A stretch of 64,000 bases of DNA, from the NCBI RefSeq assembly GCF_028283705.1, contig NZ_JAPWKD010000034.1, positions 1 through 64,000 of the forward strand, in the 5' to 3' direction. Below are positions 18,038 through 27,960 of the stretch, piece by piece (position 1 is the stretch's first letter; each line of letters starts with the position of its first letter). The DNA comes from Pantoea sp. GTDB lineage: Bacteria; Pseudomonadota; Gammaproteobacteria; Enterobacterales; Enterobacteriaceae. Under the pieces are notes generated by a model, which was not told the DNA's origin, did not search any database, and saw nothing but the letters and a program-made list of their open reading frames with translations. Position numbers and translations under genes: made by a program.

Positions 18038-18980
18038 ACAGAACCAGGCTGGCCGGCCTAAGGCAATTTTTTTGATGGGGCCTACCGCCTCCGGTAAGAC
18101 GGCACTGGCAATTTCGTTGCGTCAGCATCTTCCGGTGGAACTTATTAGCGTTGACTCTGCCTTAATCTATCGCGGGATGGATATTGGCACGGCGAAGCCG
18201 TCTGCTGAGGAGTTAGCGCAGGCACCTCATCGTTTGCTGGACATTCGCGACCCGGCGGAAGCTTATTCCGCTGCTGAGTTTCGTCGCGATGCGCTGGCAG
18301 AAATGGCGGAGATCACCCAAAGGGGTAAGATTCCGTTGCTTGTTGGTGGAACTATGCTCTACTTCAAGGCGTTGCTTGAAGGATTGTCGCCGCTGCCCTC
18401 GGCCGATCCGGACGTGCGTCAGCGGATAGAGCAAATGGCGGCAGAAAAGGGTTGGGATGACCTTCACCGCCAGCTGTGTGAAATCGATCCGGTCGCCGGC
18501 AGTCGTATTCATCCGAATGATCCGCAGAGACTTTCGCGAGCACTGGAAGTTTTTTTTATTTCGGGTAAAACTTTAACGGAACTGACAAAAACATCCGGTG
18601 AAGCGTTACCCTACGACGTGTACCAATTTGCGATCGCTCCGGCGAACCGCGAGCTGTTACATCAACGCATTGCGTTGCGTTACAACCAGATGCTGGCGTC
18701 AGGATTTGAAGCGGAGGCTCGTGCTCTGTTTGCACGAGGTGATTTGCATACGGATATGCCTTCCATTCGCTGTGTAGGTTATCGTCAAATGTGGTCTTAC
18801 CTCACTGGCGAAATCGATTACAACGAAATGGTTTATCGGGGAATTTGCGCAACCCGGCAGCTCGCGAAGCGCCAGATGACCTGGTTACGTGGCTGGCCCG
18901 ACGTGCACTGGTTAGACAGTGATGAGCCAGAATTAGCGCGTAATGCGGTGCTTCAGGTTGTTAGTGCTAAGCAGGGATGA
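18030..18980 (+). CDS. miaA: tRNA dimethylallyltransferase MiaA
   Basis: 316 residues. It prenylates A37 of tRNAs reading UNN codons (i6A, precursor of ms2i6A). P-loop GPTASGKT at 17-24; DSALIYRGMDIGTAKP and the C-terminal RQLAKRQMTWLR are family signatures. Length equals E. coli. It starts inside mutL, suggesting coupled translation, and hfq follows after 101 bases that probably carry hfq promoters. Confidence 0.98.
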   Translation: MSEQNQAGRPKAIFLMGPTASGKTALAISLRQHLPVELISVDSALIYRGMDIGTAKPSAEELAQAPHRLLDIRDPAEAYSAAEFRRDALAEMAEITQRGKIPLLVGGTMLYFKALLEGLSPLPSADPDVRQRIEQMAAEKGWDDLHRQLCEIDPVAGSRIHPNDPQRLSRALEVFFISGKTLTELTKTSGEALPYDVYQFAIAPANRELLHQRIALRYNQMLASGFEAEARALFARGDLHTDMPSIRCVGYRQMWSYLTGEIDYNEMVYRGICATRQLAKRQMTWLRGWPDVHWLDSDEPELARNAVLQVVSAKQG

Positions 18981-19081
18981 TTGTGTACAATTGGTCCGTT
19001 ATCGTGCGCAAATTTTTACGCAGTTTTTCTGAACCACGGTTCAAAAAGTAACAAACAACAAGCATATAAGGAAAAGATAGA

Positions 19082-19393
19082 ATGGCTAAGGGGCAATCTT
19101 TACAAGACCCGTTTTTGAACGCACTGCGTCGTGAACGTGTACCGGTTTCGATCTATTTGGTGAATGGTATTAAGCTGCAAGGGCAGATTGAATCCTTTGA
19201 TCAGTTCGTGATTTTGTTGAAAAACACGGTTAGCCAGATGGTGTACAAGCACGCCATCTCTACAGTAGTTCCTTCTCGTCCGGTATCGCACCATAGCAAC
19301 AATGCGAGCGGCGGAAGCAGTAACTACCACCACGGCGGAAGCAACCAAACCGCTCAGTCGCAGCCACAACAAGACGGCGATAACGCAGAATAA
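19082..19393 (+). CDS. hfq: RNA chaperone Hfq
   Basis: 103 residues. A hexameric Sm-like protein that pairs small RNAs with mRNAs. The Sm core occupies ~1-70: Sm1 with YLVNGIKLQGQIESFDQFVILL, Sm2 with YKHAISTVVPSRPV. After it comes a low-complexity tail rich in N, S, G, H and Q ending DGDNAE, typical of enterobacterial Hfq. AAGGAAAAG precedes the ATG. Confidence 0.98.
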   Translation: MAKGQSLQDPFLNALRRERVPVSIYLVNGIKLQGQIESFDQFVILLKNTVSQMVYKHAISTVVPSRPVSHHSNNASGGSSNYHHGGSNQTAQSQPQQDGDNAE

Positions 19394-19475
19394 TTTTTTG
19401 TGTTGCCGTGAAGCCAGGGCTGGAGAGCGAATGCGTTTTCCCGTCCTGGTTATTTTATTTTAGCGAGGTTATAGC

Positions 19476-20756
19476 TTGTTTGACCGTTATGATGCCGGTG
19501 AGCAGGCCGTACTGGTACACATCTGGTTCTCCCAAGACAAAGAGCTGGAAGATTTGCAGGAGTTTGAAACTCTTGTCTCTTCTGCGGGCGTCGAAGCGCT
19601 GCAGGTTATTACTGGCAGCCGTAAAGCGCCACATCCCAAATATTTTGTCGGTGAAGGAAAGGCAGTTGAAATTGCCGATGCGGTAAAAGCGAGTGGAGCA
19701 TCGGTCGTTTTATTCGATCATGCCTTATCCCCTGCTCAGGAACGAAATCTTGAGCGGCTGTGCGAATGTCGCGTTGTCGATCGCACCGGCTTAATTCTTG
19801 ATATTTTTGCCCAGCGCGCCCGCACCCATGAGGGTAAATTGCAGGTCGAGCTGGCACAGCTACGCCATCTGGCTACCCGCCTGGTACGTGGATGGACGCA
19901 CCTTGAACGTCAGAAAGGCGGCATTGGTTTGCGCGGTCCGGGTGAAACCCAGCTGGAAACGGACCGTCGTTTGCTGCGTAATCGCATCAGCCTGATCCTG
20001 TCCCGCCTTGAGCGCGTGGAAAAACAGCGCGAGCAGGGACGACAGGCGCGTGCCAAAGCGGATGTGCCAACCGTTTCTCTGGTGGGCTACACCAACGCCG
20101 GTAAATCCACCCTGTTTAATGCTATTACATCCGCGGATGTCTATGCTGCTGATCAGCTGTTTGCCACCCTGGATCCTACCCTGCGTCGCCTTAACGTCGC
20201 GGATGTGGGAGAAGTGGTGCTGGCAGATACGGTAGGTTTTATTCGCCACCTGCCTCACGATTTAGTTGCCGCATTTAAGGCAACCTTGCAGGAGACGCGC
20301 CAGGCGACTTTACTGTTGCATGTGATTGATGCGGCTGATGTCCGTCTCAATGACAATATTGAGGCGGTCAACGTCGTGCTGGAAGAAATCGAGGCCGATG
20401 AAATTCCAGCCCTGCTGGTAATGAACAAGATCGATATGCTGGAGGATTTTGCACCGCGTATCGACCGTGATGAAGAGAATAAGCCGATTCGCGTCTGGCT
20501 GTCAGCCCAGACGGGGGTCGGTTTGCCTTTACTGTGGCAGGCATTATCAGAACGCCTTGCCGGTGAAATTGCGCAGTACGACCTGCGTTTGCCGCCGGAA
20601 GCCGGACGTCTGCGCAGTCGTTTTTATCAGTTACAGGCGATTGAGAAAGAATGGAATGAAGATGATGGCAGTGTAGGTTTACATGTGCGTATGCCAATTG
20701 TTGATTGGCGTCGTTTATGTAAACAGGAGCCGTCGCTCGCCAGTTATATTGTTTGA
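19476..20756 (+). CDS. hflX: Ribosome-associated GTPase HflX
   Basis: 426 residues. A GTPase and ATPase that binds 50S subunits and splits stalled or heat-damaged ribosomes. An N-terminal nucleotide-binding domain (~1-190, with GxGETQLETDRR before the G domain) is followed by the G domain with GYTNAGKST, DTVGF and NKID. The start is TTG, at FDRYDAGEQA, with GAGG upstream, matching the E. coli N-terminus. No promoter signal is obvious in the 82 bases after hfq. Confidence 0.97.
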   Translation: MFDRYDAGEQAVLVHIWFSQDKELEDLQEFETLVSSAGVEALQVITGSRKAPHPKYFVGEGKAVEIADAVKASGASVVLFDHALSPAQERNLERLCECRVVDRTGLILDIFAQRARTHEGKLQVELAQLRHLATRLVRGWTHLERQKGGIGLRGPGETQLETDRRLLRNRISLILSRLERVEKQREQGRQARAKADVPTVSLVGYTNAGKSTLFNAITSADVYAADQLFATLDPTLRRLNVADVGEVVLADTVGFIRHLPHDLVAAFKATLQETRQATLLLHVIDAADVRLNDNIEAVNVVLEEIEADEIPALLVMNKIDMLEDFAPRIDRDEENKPIRVWLSAQTGVGLPLLWQALSERLAGEIAQYDLRLPPEAGRLRSRFYQLQAIEKEWNEDDGSVGLHVRMPIVDWRRLCKQEPSLASYIV

Positions 20757-20835
20757 CCGTTGCCCAACTCATTTACCGGAAAGCCAGGACATCGGCTGCA
20801 AGGTAAAACGTAAATACAATAAATGGAGTAGAGAC

Positions 20836-22074
20836 ATGGCGTGGAATCAGCCCGGTAATAACGGACAGGACCGCGACCCGTGGGGAAGCAGCAATAATCA
20901 AGGCGGCAACTCTGGGGGAAATAAAGGAGGTCGCGATCAGGGACCCCCTGATCTGGATGATATCTTCCGTAAACTGAGTAAAAAACTCGGTGGACTGGGC
21001 GGTGGCAAACAGAGCGACAATGGCCAGCGCAGCGGCGGTAGCGGTGGCAAACTGGTCGGCATTGTTGCCGCAGCGGCAGTCATCATCTGGGCAGCCAGCG
21101 GTTTCTACACCATTAAAGAAGCGGAACGTGGCGTCGTCACCCGCTTCGGCAAATTCAGCCATCTGGTGGAACCAGGCCTCAACTGGAAACCCACTTTTAT
21201 CGATCAGGTCCGTGCTGTGAACGTGGAAGCGGTGCGTGAACTTGCCGCGTCTGGCGTGATGCTGACATCAGACGAAAACGTGGTGCGCGTAGAAATGAAC
21301 GTGCAGTACCGCGTCACCGATCCTGAGCGTTACCTCTATGCTGTGACCAGCGCGGATGACAGCCTGCGTCAGGCGACTGACAGTGCGCTGCGTGGCGTGA
21401 TTGGTCGTTCTACGATGGACCGCATTCTGACCGAAGGTCGTACCGTGGTGCGTAGCGAAACCCAGCGCGAAATCGATGAAACCATTCGTCCGTACAACAT
21501 GGGTATCACGCTGCTTGATGTTAACTTCCAGGCGGCGCGTCCACCGGAAGAGGTCAAAGCGTCGTTTGACGATGCGATTGCCGCGCGTGAAAACCGCGAG
21601 CAGTACGTGCGTGAAGCTGAAGCTTACGCCAACGAAGTTCAGCCGCGAGCTAATGGTCAGGCACAACGTATCCTGGAAGAGGCACGTGCTTACAAAGAAC
21701 GCACAGTGCTGGAAGCGCAGGGTGAAGTCGCGCGCTTTGCCCTTATGCTGCCGGAATACAAAGCCGCACCGCAGATCACTAAAGAACGTCTGTACATCGA
21801 AAGCATGGAACGCGTGCTCAGTCATACCCGCAAAGTGTTGGTTAGCGACCGTAGCAATAACCTGATGATGCTACCGCTTGATCAACTGATGCGTGGCGCT
21901 CAGAGTGCTGCGGGTCAAAACGGCCAGAAAAATACCAATCTGATGAAGTTACCGCCGGTTTCGGACAGCAACGCCAGCAATAGCGACACTTCATCGTACA
22001 GTCCGAACAGCATCATGGATCAGCGTCGCGCCAATGCGCAGCGTAACGATACCCAGCGCGAAGGGAGGGAGTAA
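20836..22074 (+). CDS. hflK: FtsH protease regulator HflK
   Basis: 412 residues. A band-7/SPFH membrane protein that, with HflC, forms the large periplasmic vault around FtsH and modulates its activity. The N-terminal cytoplasmic part is rich in G, N and Q (~1-70), the membrane segment is at ~75-95 (LVGIVAAAAVIIWAA), and the SPFH domain and coiled coil (~98-350) precede an S/N-rich tail. The start at MAWNQPGNNG has GGAG upstream; the frame is open earlier, into hflX. Three bases separate it from hflC. Confidence 0.97.
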   Translation: MAWNQPGNNGQDRDPWGSSNNQGGNSGGNKGGRDQGPPDLDDIFRKLSKKLGGLGGGKQSDNGQRSGGSGGKLVGIVAAAAVIIWAASGFYTIKEAERGVVTRFGKFSHLVEPGLNWKPTFIDQVRAVNVEAVRELAASGVMLTSDENVVRVEMNVQYRVTDPERYLYAVTSADDSLRQATDSALRGVIGRSTMDRILTEGRTVVRSETQREIDETIRPYNMGITLLDVNFQAARPPEEVKASFDDAIAARENREQYVREAEAYANEVQPRANGQAQRILEEARAYKERTVLEAQGEVARFALMLPEYKAAPQITKERLYIESMERVLSHTRKVLVSDRSNNLMMLPLDQLMRGAQSAAGQNGQKNTNLMKLPPVSDSNASNSDTSSYSPNSIMDQRRANAQRNDTQREGRE

Positions 22075-22077
22075 TCG

Positions 22078-23082
22078 ATGCGTAAGCCAATCATCGCCGT
22101 AATTATTGTAGTGCTGGTGGTGCTGTACGCGTCACTGTTCGTGGTGCAGGAAGGTCAGCGTGGCATCGTGCTGCGTTTTGGTAAGGTTCTGCGTGATAGC
22201 GAGAACAAGCCGCTGGTCTATGCGCCGGGTCTGCACTTCAAGATTCCGTTTATTGAAACCGTGAAATCACTGGATGCGCGTATCCAGACCATGGACAACC
22301 AGGCGGATCGCTTTGTCACCAAAGAGAAGAAAGACCTGATTGTTGATTCCTATATCAAATGGCGTATCAGTGATTTTAGCCGTTACTACCTGGCGACTGG
22401 TGGTGGCGATATTTCTCAGGCCGAAGTGCTGCTGAAACGTAAATTCAGTGACCGTCTGCGTTCTGAAATGGGTCGTCTGGATGTAAAAGATATCGTGACC
22501 GACTCACGTGGTCGTCTGACTACTGATGTGCGTGATGCCCTGAATACCGGCAGCGCGGGTAACGATGACGAAGTCCAGACGCCAGCTGCAGACGATGCGA
22601 TTGCTGATGCTGCGGCACGCGTTGAGCGTGAAACCAACAGCAAAGAGCCAGCGCCGAACCCGAACAGCATGGCTGCCCTGGGTATTCAGGTGGTTGACGT
22701 ACGGATTAAGCAGATCAACCTGCCAACTGAAGTCTCTGATGCGATCTACAACCGTATGCGCGCTGAGCGTGAAGCGGTAGCGCGTAGCCAGCGTTCACAG
22801 GGTCAGGAAGAGGCAGAAAAACTGCGCGCTCAGGCGGATTATCAGGTGACCCGTACACTGGCAGAAGCCCAGCGTGAGGCACTGATCTCCCGTGGTGAGG
22901 GTGATGCGCAGGCGGCGAAACTGTTTGCCGATGCGTTCAGCCAGGATCCGGATTTCTATGCCTTTATCCGTAGCCTGCGTGCCTATGAAAACAGCTTCGC
23001 AGATAATCAGGATATTATGGTTTTAAGTCCGGATAGCGATTTCTTCCGTTATATGAAGGCCCCCTCTAACGCAACGCGTTAA
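22078..23082 (+). CDS. hflC: FtsH protease regulator HflC
   Basis: 334 residues, the same length as E. coli HflC. Membrane anchor at ~4-22, then SPFH domain (GLHFKIPFIETVKSLDARIQTMD) and a long charged coiled coil (RAEREAVARSQRSQGQEEAEKL starts it). Partner of HflK. A strong terminator follows. Confidence 0.97.
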   Translation: MRKPIIAVIIVVLVVLYASLFVVQEGQRGIVLRFGKVLRDSENKPLVYAPGLHFKIPFIETVKSLDARIQTMDNQADRFVTKEKKDLIVDSYIKWRISDFSRYYLATGGGDISQAEVLLKRKFSDRLRSEMGRLDVKDIVTDSRGRLTTDVRDALNTGSAGNDDEVQTPAADDAIADAAARVERETNSKEPAPNPNSMAALGIQVVDVRIKQINLPTEVSDAIYNRMRAEREAVARSQRSQGQEEAEKLRAQADYQVTRTLAEAQREALISRGEGDAQAAKLFADAFSQDPDFYAFIRSLRAYENSFADNQDIMVLSPDSDFFRYMKAPSNATR

Positions 23083-23100
23083 GAACTGATATAAATTCAA

Positions 23101-23128
23101 GGCCGACAATCTTGTCGGCCTTTTTTTT
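23101..23128 (+). terminator. Rho-independent terminator after hflC
   Basis: GGCCGACAA/TTGTCGGCC with a 2-base loop followed by eight T. It closes the nnr-to-hflC run. yjeT begins only 13 bases later, so yjeT is expressed by read-through or from a promoter within this stretch. Confidence 0.92.
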
Positions 23129-23140
23129 GGGGAAAAGATA

Positions 23141-23338
23141 ATGAACACAACCATCTGGATGGCACTGGCTTTGGTGCTGGTTCTGGAAGGGCTGGGGCCG
23201 ATGTTTCTACCGCGTATCTGGCGACGTATGATTCTGGCTATGGCGCAGTTGCCGGATCGCCTGTTACATCGTTTTGGCGGTGGATTGGTGGTTGCCGGGG
23301 TGGTGATCTATTACATGTTAAGTGTGCACGCGAGCTAA
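23141..23338 (+). CDS. yjeT: Small membrane protein YjeT (DUF2065)
   Basis: 65 residues, with two membrane helices (~3-22 and ~45-62) around a short basic loop (PRIWRRM). DUF2065 family, function unknown, conserved between hflC and purA in enterobacteria. GGGGAAAAG provides the ribosome binding site. Confidence 0.9.
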   Translation: MNTTIWMALALVLVLEGLGPMFLPRIWRRMILAMAQLPDRLLHRFGGGLVVAGVVIYYMLSVHAS

Positions 23339-23507
23339 AAATGCGCGTTATTTCGCAGCCTCGTTGTGTCTTGTCGCTGATTTATCCCCAACATGTTGTA
23401 TCGATCAAAACTCAGGCAAAAAACCGCGCAATCGTATGCTAAAAGAGCTGAAAGTGGAAAAGTCAGGTGGTAGAATCCATTTTTAAGCAATCGGTGATTT
23501 TGAAAAA

Positions 23508-24806
23508 ATGGGTAAGAACGTCGTCGTACTGGGCACCCAATGGGGTGACGAAGGTAAAGGCAAGATCGTAGACCTTCTCACAGAGCGCGCGAAATACGTC
23601 GTGCGCTATCAAGGTGGTCACAATGCAGGCCACACGCTGGTTATCAACGGTGAAAAAACCGTCCTCCACTTAATTCCATCAGGCATCCTGCGTGAAAACG
23701 TCACCAGCATCATTGGTAACGGCGTTGTGCTGTCACCAGAAGCGCTGATGAAAGAGATGAAAGGTCTTGAGGAGCGCGGTGTACCGGTACGCGAACGTCT
23801 GCTGCTGTCTGAAGCCTGCCCGTTAATCCTGCAATACCATGTCGCGATGGACCTGGCGCGTGAAAAAGCGCGTGGTGCTAAAGCTATCGGTACCACCGGT
23901 CGTGGTATCGGCCCAGCCTACGAAGATAAAGTTGCCCGCCGTGGCCTGCGCGTTGGCGATCTCTTCAACAAAGAAACCTTCGCTGCCAAGCTGAAAGAAG
24001 TGGTGGATTACTACAACTTCCAGCTGGTGAATTACTACAAAGAAGATGCTGTCGACTACGACAAAGTGCTGAACGATGTGATGGCTGTGGCCGACATCCT
24101 GACCAGCATGGTCGTTGACGTGTCTGAACTGCTGGATAACGCGCGTCAGCGTGGCGATCTGATCATGTTCGAAGGTGCGCAGGGTACGTTGCTGGATATC
24201 GACCACGGTACTTATCCGTACGTGACCTCGTCAAACACCACCGCTGGTGGCGTGGCAACCGGTTCTGGTATCGGTCCGCGTTATGTTGACTATGTGCTGG
24301 GTATCGTTAAAGCCTACTCAACCCGCGTGGGTGCAGGTCCGTTCCCGACTGAACTGTTTGATGAAACCGGTGAGTTCCTGTGCTCCAAAGGTAACGAGTT
24401 CGGTGCCACCACCGGTCGTCGTCGTCGTACCGGTTGGCTGGATGCCGTGGCGGTTCGCCGTGCAGTGCAGATCAACTCACTGTCAGGTTTCTGCATGACC
24501 AAACTGGACGTGCTGGATGGCCTGAAAGAAGTGAAAATTTGTGTGGGATATCGCATGCCGGATGGCCGCGAAGTCACCACTACGCCGCTGGCTGCTGAAG
24601 GCTGGGAAGGTATTGAGCCGATTTACGAATCAATGCCGGGCTGGAGTGAAAACACCTTTGGCGTGAAAACGCTGGAAGGTCTGCCGCAGGCCGCACGTGA
24701 CTACATCAAACGTGTGGAAGAGGTAACCGGTGTTCCGGTGGATATTATTTCTACTGGTCCTGACCGTAGTGAGACCATGATTTTGCGCGATCCTTTTGAC
24801 GCATAA
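23508..24806 (+). CDS. purA: Adenylosuccinate synthetase PurA
   Basis: 432 residues. First committed step from IMP to AMP: GTP-driven joining of IMP and aspartate. GDEGKGK with catalytic D14 and GHNAGHT with catalytic H42 near the N-terminus; GTTGRGIGPAYEDK and the NKLD-like TKLDVLDGL are present. Length equals E. coli. The ribosome binding site is weak (GTGATTTTG before AAAAAATG). The upstream 170 bases hold the promoter; a PurR box was looked for and not found with confidence. Confidence 0.98.
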   Translation: MGKNVVVLGTQWGDEGKGKIVDLLTERAKYVVRYQGGHNAGHTLVINGEKTVLHLIPSGILRENVTSIIGNGVVLSPEALMKEMKGLEERGVPVRERLLLSEACPLILQYHVAMDLAREKARGAKAIGTTGRGIGPAYEDKVARRGLRVGDLFNKETFAAKLKEVVDYYNFQLVNYYKEDAVDYDKVLNDVMAVADILTSMVVDVSELLDNARQRGDLIMFEGAQGTLLDIDHGTYPYVTSSNTTAGGVATGSGIGPRYVDYVLGIVKAYSTRVGAGPFPTELFDETGEFLCSKGNEFGATTGRRRRTGWLDAVAVRRAVQINSLSGFCMTKLDVLDGLKEVKICVGYRMPDGREVTTTPLAAEGWEGIEPIYESMPGWSENTFGVKTLEGLPQAARDYIKRVEEVTGVPVDIISTGPDRSETMILRDPFDA

Positions 24807-24814
24807 TCCCCTCT

Positions 24815-24833
24815 GGCCGGACCCTGTCCGGCC
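24815..24833 (+). terminator. Terminator after purA
   Basis: GGCCGGA/TCCGGCC arms, loop CCCTG, then TCTGTTTCTCTG. A moderately T-rich tail makes it a probable terminator. Confidence 0.7.
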
Positions 24834-24994
24834 TCTGTTTCTCTGCTCTTTGACTCCGCTCACAATATTTTTTCTTGCAAATATCAAGAGTTGCCTGAAA
24901 AAAACGCACCGGCCTTCACGCACTGGTTTATCATCATTAAACGCAACGCCAATCGGCATATAAAAATAACACCCGATGATTCACTGAGGTACAT

Positions 24995-25438
24995 GTGCAG
25001 CTTACAAGTTTTACTGATTACGGTCTGCGTGCCTTGATCTACATGGCCACTTTGCCCGAGGGTAAGCAGACCAACATTACTGAAGTGACCGATACCTATG
25101 GGGTGTCGCGTAATCACATGGTGAAAATCATCAACCAACTGAGCCGGGCCGGCTTTGTGGCCGCAACACGCGGTAAAAACGGCGGAATTCGTTTAGGCAT
25201 GGACCCGGAAAAAATTGTCATTGGCGACGTTGTCAGGAAAATGGAGCCACTACAGCTGGTTAACTGTAGTGAATGCAGCATTACGCCAGCCTGTCGCTTG
25301 CGCAAAGCGTTGAACAATGCGGTCCAGCTATTCCTTGATGAGCTGGATAATTACACGCTGGCCGATCTCGTCAAAGACAACGAACCACTGTACCAAATCT
25401 TATTGTCCGAACCGCCGGTGGCAATCCATCAAAAATGA
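24995..25438 (+). CDS. nsrR: Nitric-oxide-sensing repressor NsrR
   Basis: 147 residues. An Rrf2-family iron-sulfur repressor of NO detoxification genes; NO destroys the cluster and lifts repression. Winged helix N-terminus (MQLTSFTDYGLRALIYM) and cluster cysteines C91, C94 and C100. The spacing C-x2-C-x5-C differs from E. coli, recalled as C-x4-C-x5-C, so two residues are missing between the first two cysteines. Starts at GTG with TGAGGT upstream. First gene of nsrR-rnr-rlmB, with 16 bases to rnr. Confidence 0.95.
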   Translation: MQLTSFTDYGLRALIYMATLPEGKQTNITEVTDTYGVSRNHMVKIINQLSRAGFVAATRGKNGGIRLGMDPEKIVIGDVVRKMEPLQLVNCSECSITPACRLRKALNNAVQLFLDELDNYTLADLVKDNEPLYQILLSEPPVAIHQK

Positions 25439-25454
25439 CATCGGAGGAACCGTA

Positions 25455-27893
25455 ATGTCAAAAGATCCTTTTCAGGAAAGAGAAGCTGAAAAATATGAAA
25501 ACCCGATCCCCAGTCGGGAGTTTATTCTGGCGCTATTAGAAAAGCGCGAAAAGCCTGCCAGCCGCGATGACATCGCCCAGGAACTCAATATCAGCAGTGA
25601 AGATCAACTGGAAGCGCTGCGCCGTCGTCTACGTGCCATGGAGCGCGATGGACAGCTGATATTTACCCGCCGTCAATGCTACGCGCTGCCTGAGCGCCTT
25701 GATTTGCTGCGTGGCAAAGTGATTGGCCATCGTGATGGTTACGGCTTTCTGCGCGTCGAAGGGCAGAAGGATGATTTCTATCTCTCTGCCGAACAGTTGA
25801 AACTGTGTCTGCACGGTGACGTGATCCTGGCGCAACCCGGTGGCGCGGATCGCAAAGGTCGCCGCGAGGCGCGCGTAGTACGCGTGCTGGAGCCACGTAA
25901 CAGCCAGATTGTTGGTCGTTACTTTACCGATGCCGGTACGGGCTTTGTAGTGCCGGACGACAGTCGTCTGAGCTTTGATATCCTCATCCCACAGGACCAG
26001 ACGCTGAACGCGCGTATGGGCTCGGTCGTGGTGGTGGAGATTACCCAGCGCCCGACGCGTCGCACCAAAGCGCTGGGCAAAGTCACGGAAGTGCTGGGCG
26101 ATAATATGGGCACTGGTCTGGCTGTCGATATGGCGCTGCGCACCCATGAAATCCCCCACGTCTGGCCGGAAGAAGTCGAAAAACAGATCGCCAAACTGAA
26201 AGAAGAAGTGCCGGAAGCGGCGAAGAAAGGTCGTGTCGATCTGCGTCAGTTGCCGTTAGTCACCATTGATGGTGAGGACGCGCGCGACTTCGACGATGCT
26301 GTTTACTGTGAGAAAAAACGCGGTGGTGGCTGGCGCTTATGGGTGGCGATTGCCGACGTCAGTTATTACGTGCGTCCGGGCACGGCTCTGGACAACGAAG
26401 CCCACCAGCGCGGCACCTCGGTATATTTCCCGTCGCAGGTAGTACCGATGCTGCCGGAAGTGCTGTCGAATGGTCTCTGCTCACTGAATCCGCAGGTTGA
26501 TCGCCTGTGTATGGTGTGCGAAATGACCATCTCGGCCACCGGCAAACTGACCGGCTACAAACATTATGAAGCGGTGATGAATTCACACGCGCGCCTGACC
26601 TACACCAAAGTGTGGAACATCCTGCAAGGCAACCCGGAGCTGCGTGAACAATACGCACCGCTGGTGAAGCATCTTGAAGAGTTGCACCGCATGTATCAGG
26701 TGCTGGAAAAGTCGCGTGAGCAGCGTGGCGGCATCTCCTTCGAAACCGAAGAAGCTAAATTCATCTTCAATGCCGATCGTCGTATTGAGCGCGTCGAGCG
26801 CACGGTGCGCAACGATGCCCATAAGCTGATTGAAGAATGTATGATCCTCGCCAACATCGCGTCAGCGCGTTTTGTTGAGAAGAACGAAGAGCCGGCCTTG
26901 TTCCGCGATCACGATCGCCCGAGTGACGACAGCATCACCAGCTTCCGTACCGTACTGAACGAACTGGGCCTGAGCCTGCCGGGTGGCAGCAAACCGCAGC
27001 CGATTGATTATGCCGAGCTGCTGACGCAGATCGCCGATCGCCCGGATGCAGAAATGCTGCAAACCATGCTGCTGCGTTCGATGAAACAGGCAGTGTACGA
27101 TCCGGAAAACCGTGGCCACTTTGGTCTGGCACTGGCATCGTATGCACACTTCACTTCACCGATTCGCCGCTACCCGGACCTGCTGCTGCATCGCGCCATC
27201 AAATATCTGCTGGCGAAAGAGCAGGGTGAGGAGAAAGGTAACACCACGGCGACCGGCGGTTATCACTATGATATGCAGCAGATGCTGCAGCTCGGCCAGC
27301 ACTGTTCCATGACCGAACGCCGTGCCGATGAGGCCACGCGTGACGTTGCTGACTGGCTGAAATGCGACTTTATGCAGGACCAGGTGGGTAACGTCTTTAC
27401 CGGCGTGATCTCCAGCGTGACCGGTTTTGGTTTCTTTGTGCGTCTGAACGATCTGTTTATCGATGGCCTGGTGCATGTTTCATCGCTGGACAATGATTAC
27501 TACCGCTTCGATCCGGTAGGTCAGCGTCTGATCGGTGAATCCGGTGGGCGAACCTATCGCCTGGGCGATGCCGTTGAAGTGCGGGTGGAAGCGGTGCACA
27601 TGGACGAACGCAAAATCGACTTCGCGCTGATTTCCAGCCAGCGTGTCCCGCGTGGTGAGGGCAAAACTGCTCGCGAGCGCGAGAAGCGTGGTGGACAAGC
27701 TCCGGCTAAACGCCGCCGTGATGCCGGTAAAAATGTGAATTTCGAGCCGGATGCTGCTTTCCGCGGTGAGAAGAAAAAACCGGCGAAAGCGAAAGCTGAG
27801 AAAAAAAGCAAAAAAGTCTCCGAAAAAACCCGTAAAATCGCCGCCGCCACTAAGGCTAAGCGCGCGGCGAAGAAGAAAACCAGCGAAGCCTGA
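25455..27893 (+). CDS. rnr: Ribonuclease R
   Basis: 812 residues. A processive 3'-5' exoribonuclease that degrades structured RNA, including rRNA and trans-translation substrates. Order: N-terminal HTH (~20-85), two cold-shock domains (~85-240), RNB catalytic domain (~260-600) with the metal-binding acidic motif DGEDARDFDDAV, S1 domain (~645-725, GNVFTGVISSVTGFGFFVRL), and a Lys-rich tail. The start at MSKDPFQERE has CGGAGGAAC upstream and matches E. coli. Confidence 0.98.
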   Translation: MSKDPFQEREAEKYENPIPSREFILALLEKREKPASRDDIAQELNISSEDQLEALRRRLRAMERDGQLIFTRRQCYALPERLDLLRGKVIGHRDGYGFLRVEGQKDDFYLSAEQLKLCLHGDVILAQPGGADRKGRREARVVRVLEPRNSQIVGRYFTDAGTGFVVPDDSRLSFDILIPQDQTLNARMGSVVVVEITQRPTRRTKALGKVTEVLGDNMGTGLAVDMALRTHEIPHVWPEEVEKQIAKLKEEVPEAAKKGRVDLRQLPLVTIDGEDARDFDDAVYCEKKRGGGWRLWVAIADVSYYVRPGTALDNEAHQRGTSVYFPSQVVPMLPEVLSNGLCSLNPQVDRLCMVCEMTISATGKLTGYKHYEAVMNSHARLTYTKVWNILQGNPELREQYAPLVKHLEELHRMYQVLEKSREQRGGISFETEEAKFIFNADRRIERVERTVRNDAHKLIEECMILANIASARFVEKNEEPALFRDHDRPSDDSITSFRTVLNELGLSLPGGSKPQPIDYAELLTQIADRPDAEMLQTMLLRSMKQAVYDPENRGHFGLALASYAHFTSPIRRYPDLLLHRAIKYLLAKEQGEEKGNTTATGGYHYDMQQMLQLGQHCSMTERRADEATRDVADWLKCDFMQDQVGNVFTGVISSVTGFGFFVRLNDLFIDGLVHVSSLDNDYYRFDPVGQRLIGESGGRTYRLGDAVEVRVEAVHMDERKIDFALISSQRVPRGEGKTAREREKRGGQAPAKRRRDAGKNVNFEPDAAFRGEKKKPAKAKAEKKSKKVSEKTRKIAAATKAKRAAKKKTSEA

Positions 27894-27908
27894 TGCTGAT
27901 CAGTTGTA

Positions 27909-27930
27909 GCGGCGCGATTTATCGCGCCGC
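27909..27930. repeat. Dispersed palindrome between rnr and rlmB
   Basis: Same 10-bp arms GCGGCGCGAT/ATCGCGCCGC and TT loop as at 4310, here preceded by GTA. It lies inside an operon, 15 bases after rnr and 30 before rlmB, with no T-run, so it probably affects mRNA ends rather than terminating. Confidence 0.8.
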
Positions 27931-27960
27931 GACGTCCGACATCCAACCTTGAGCAAAGTA

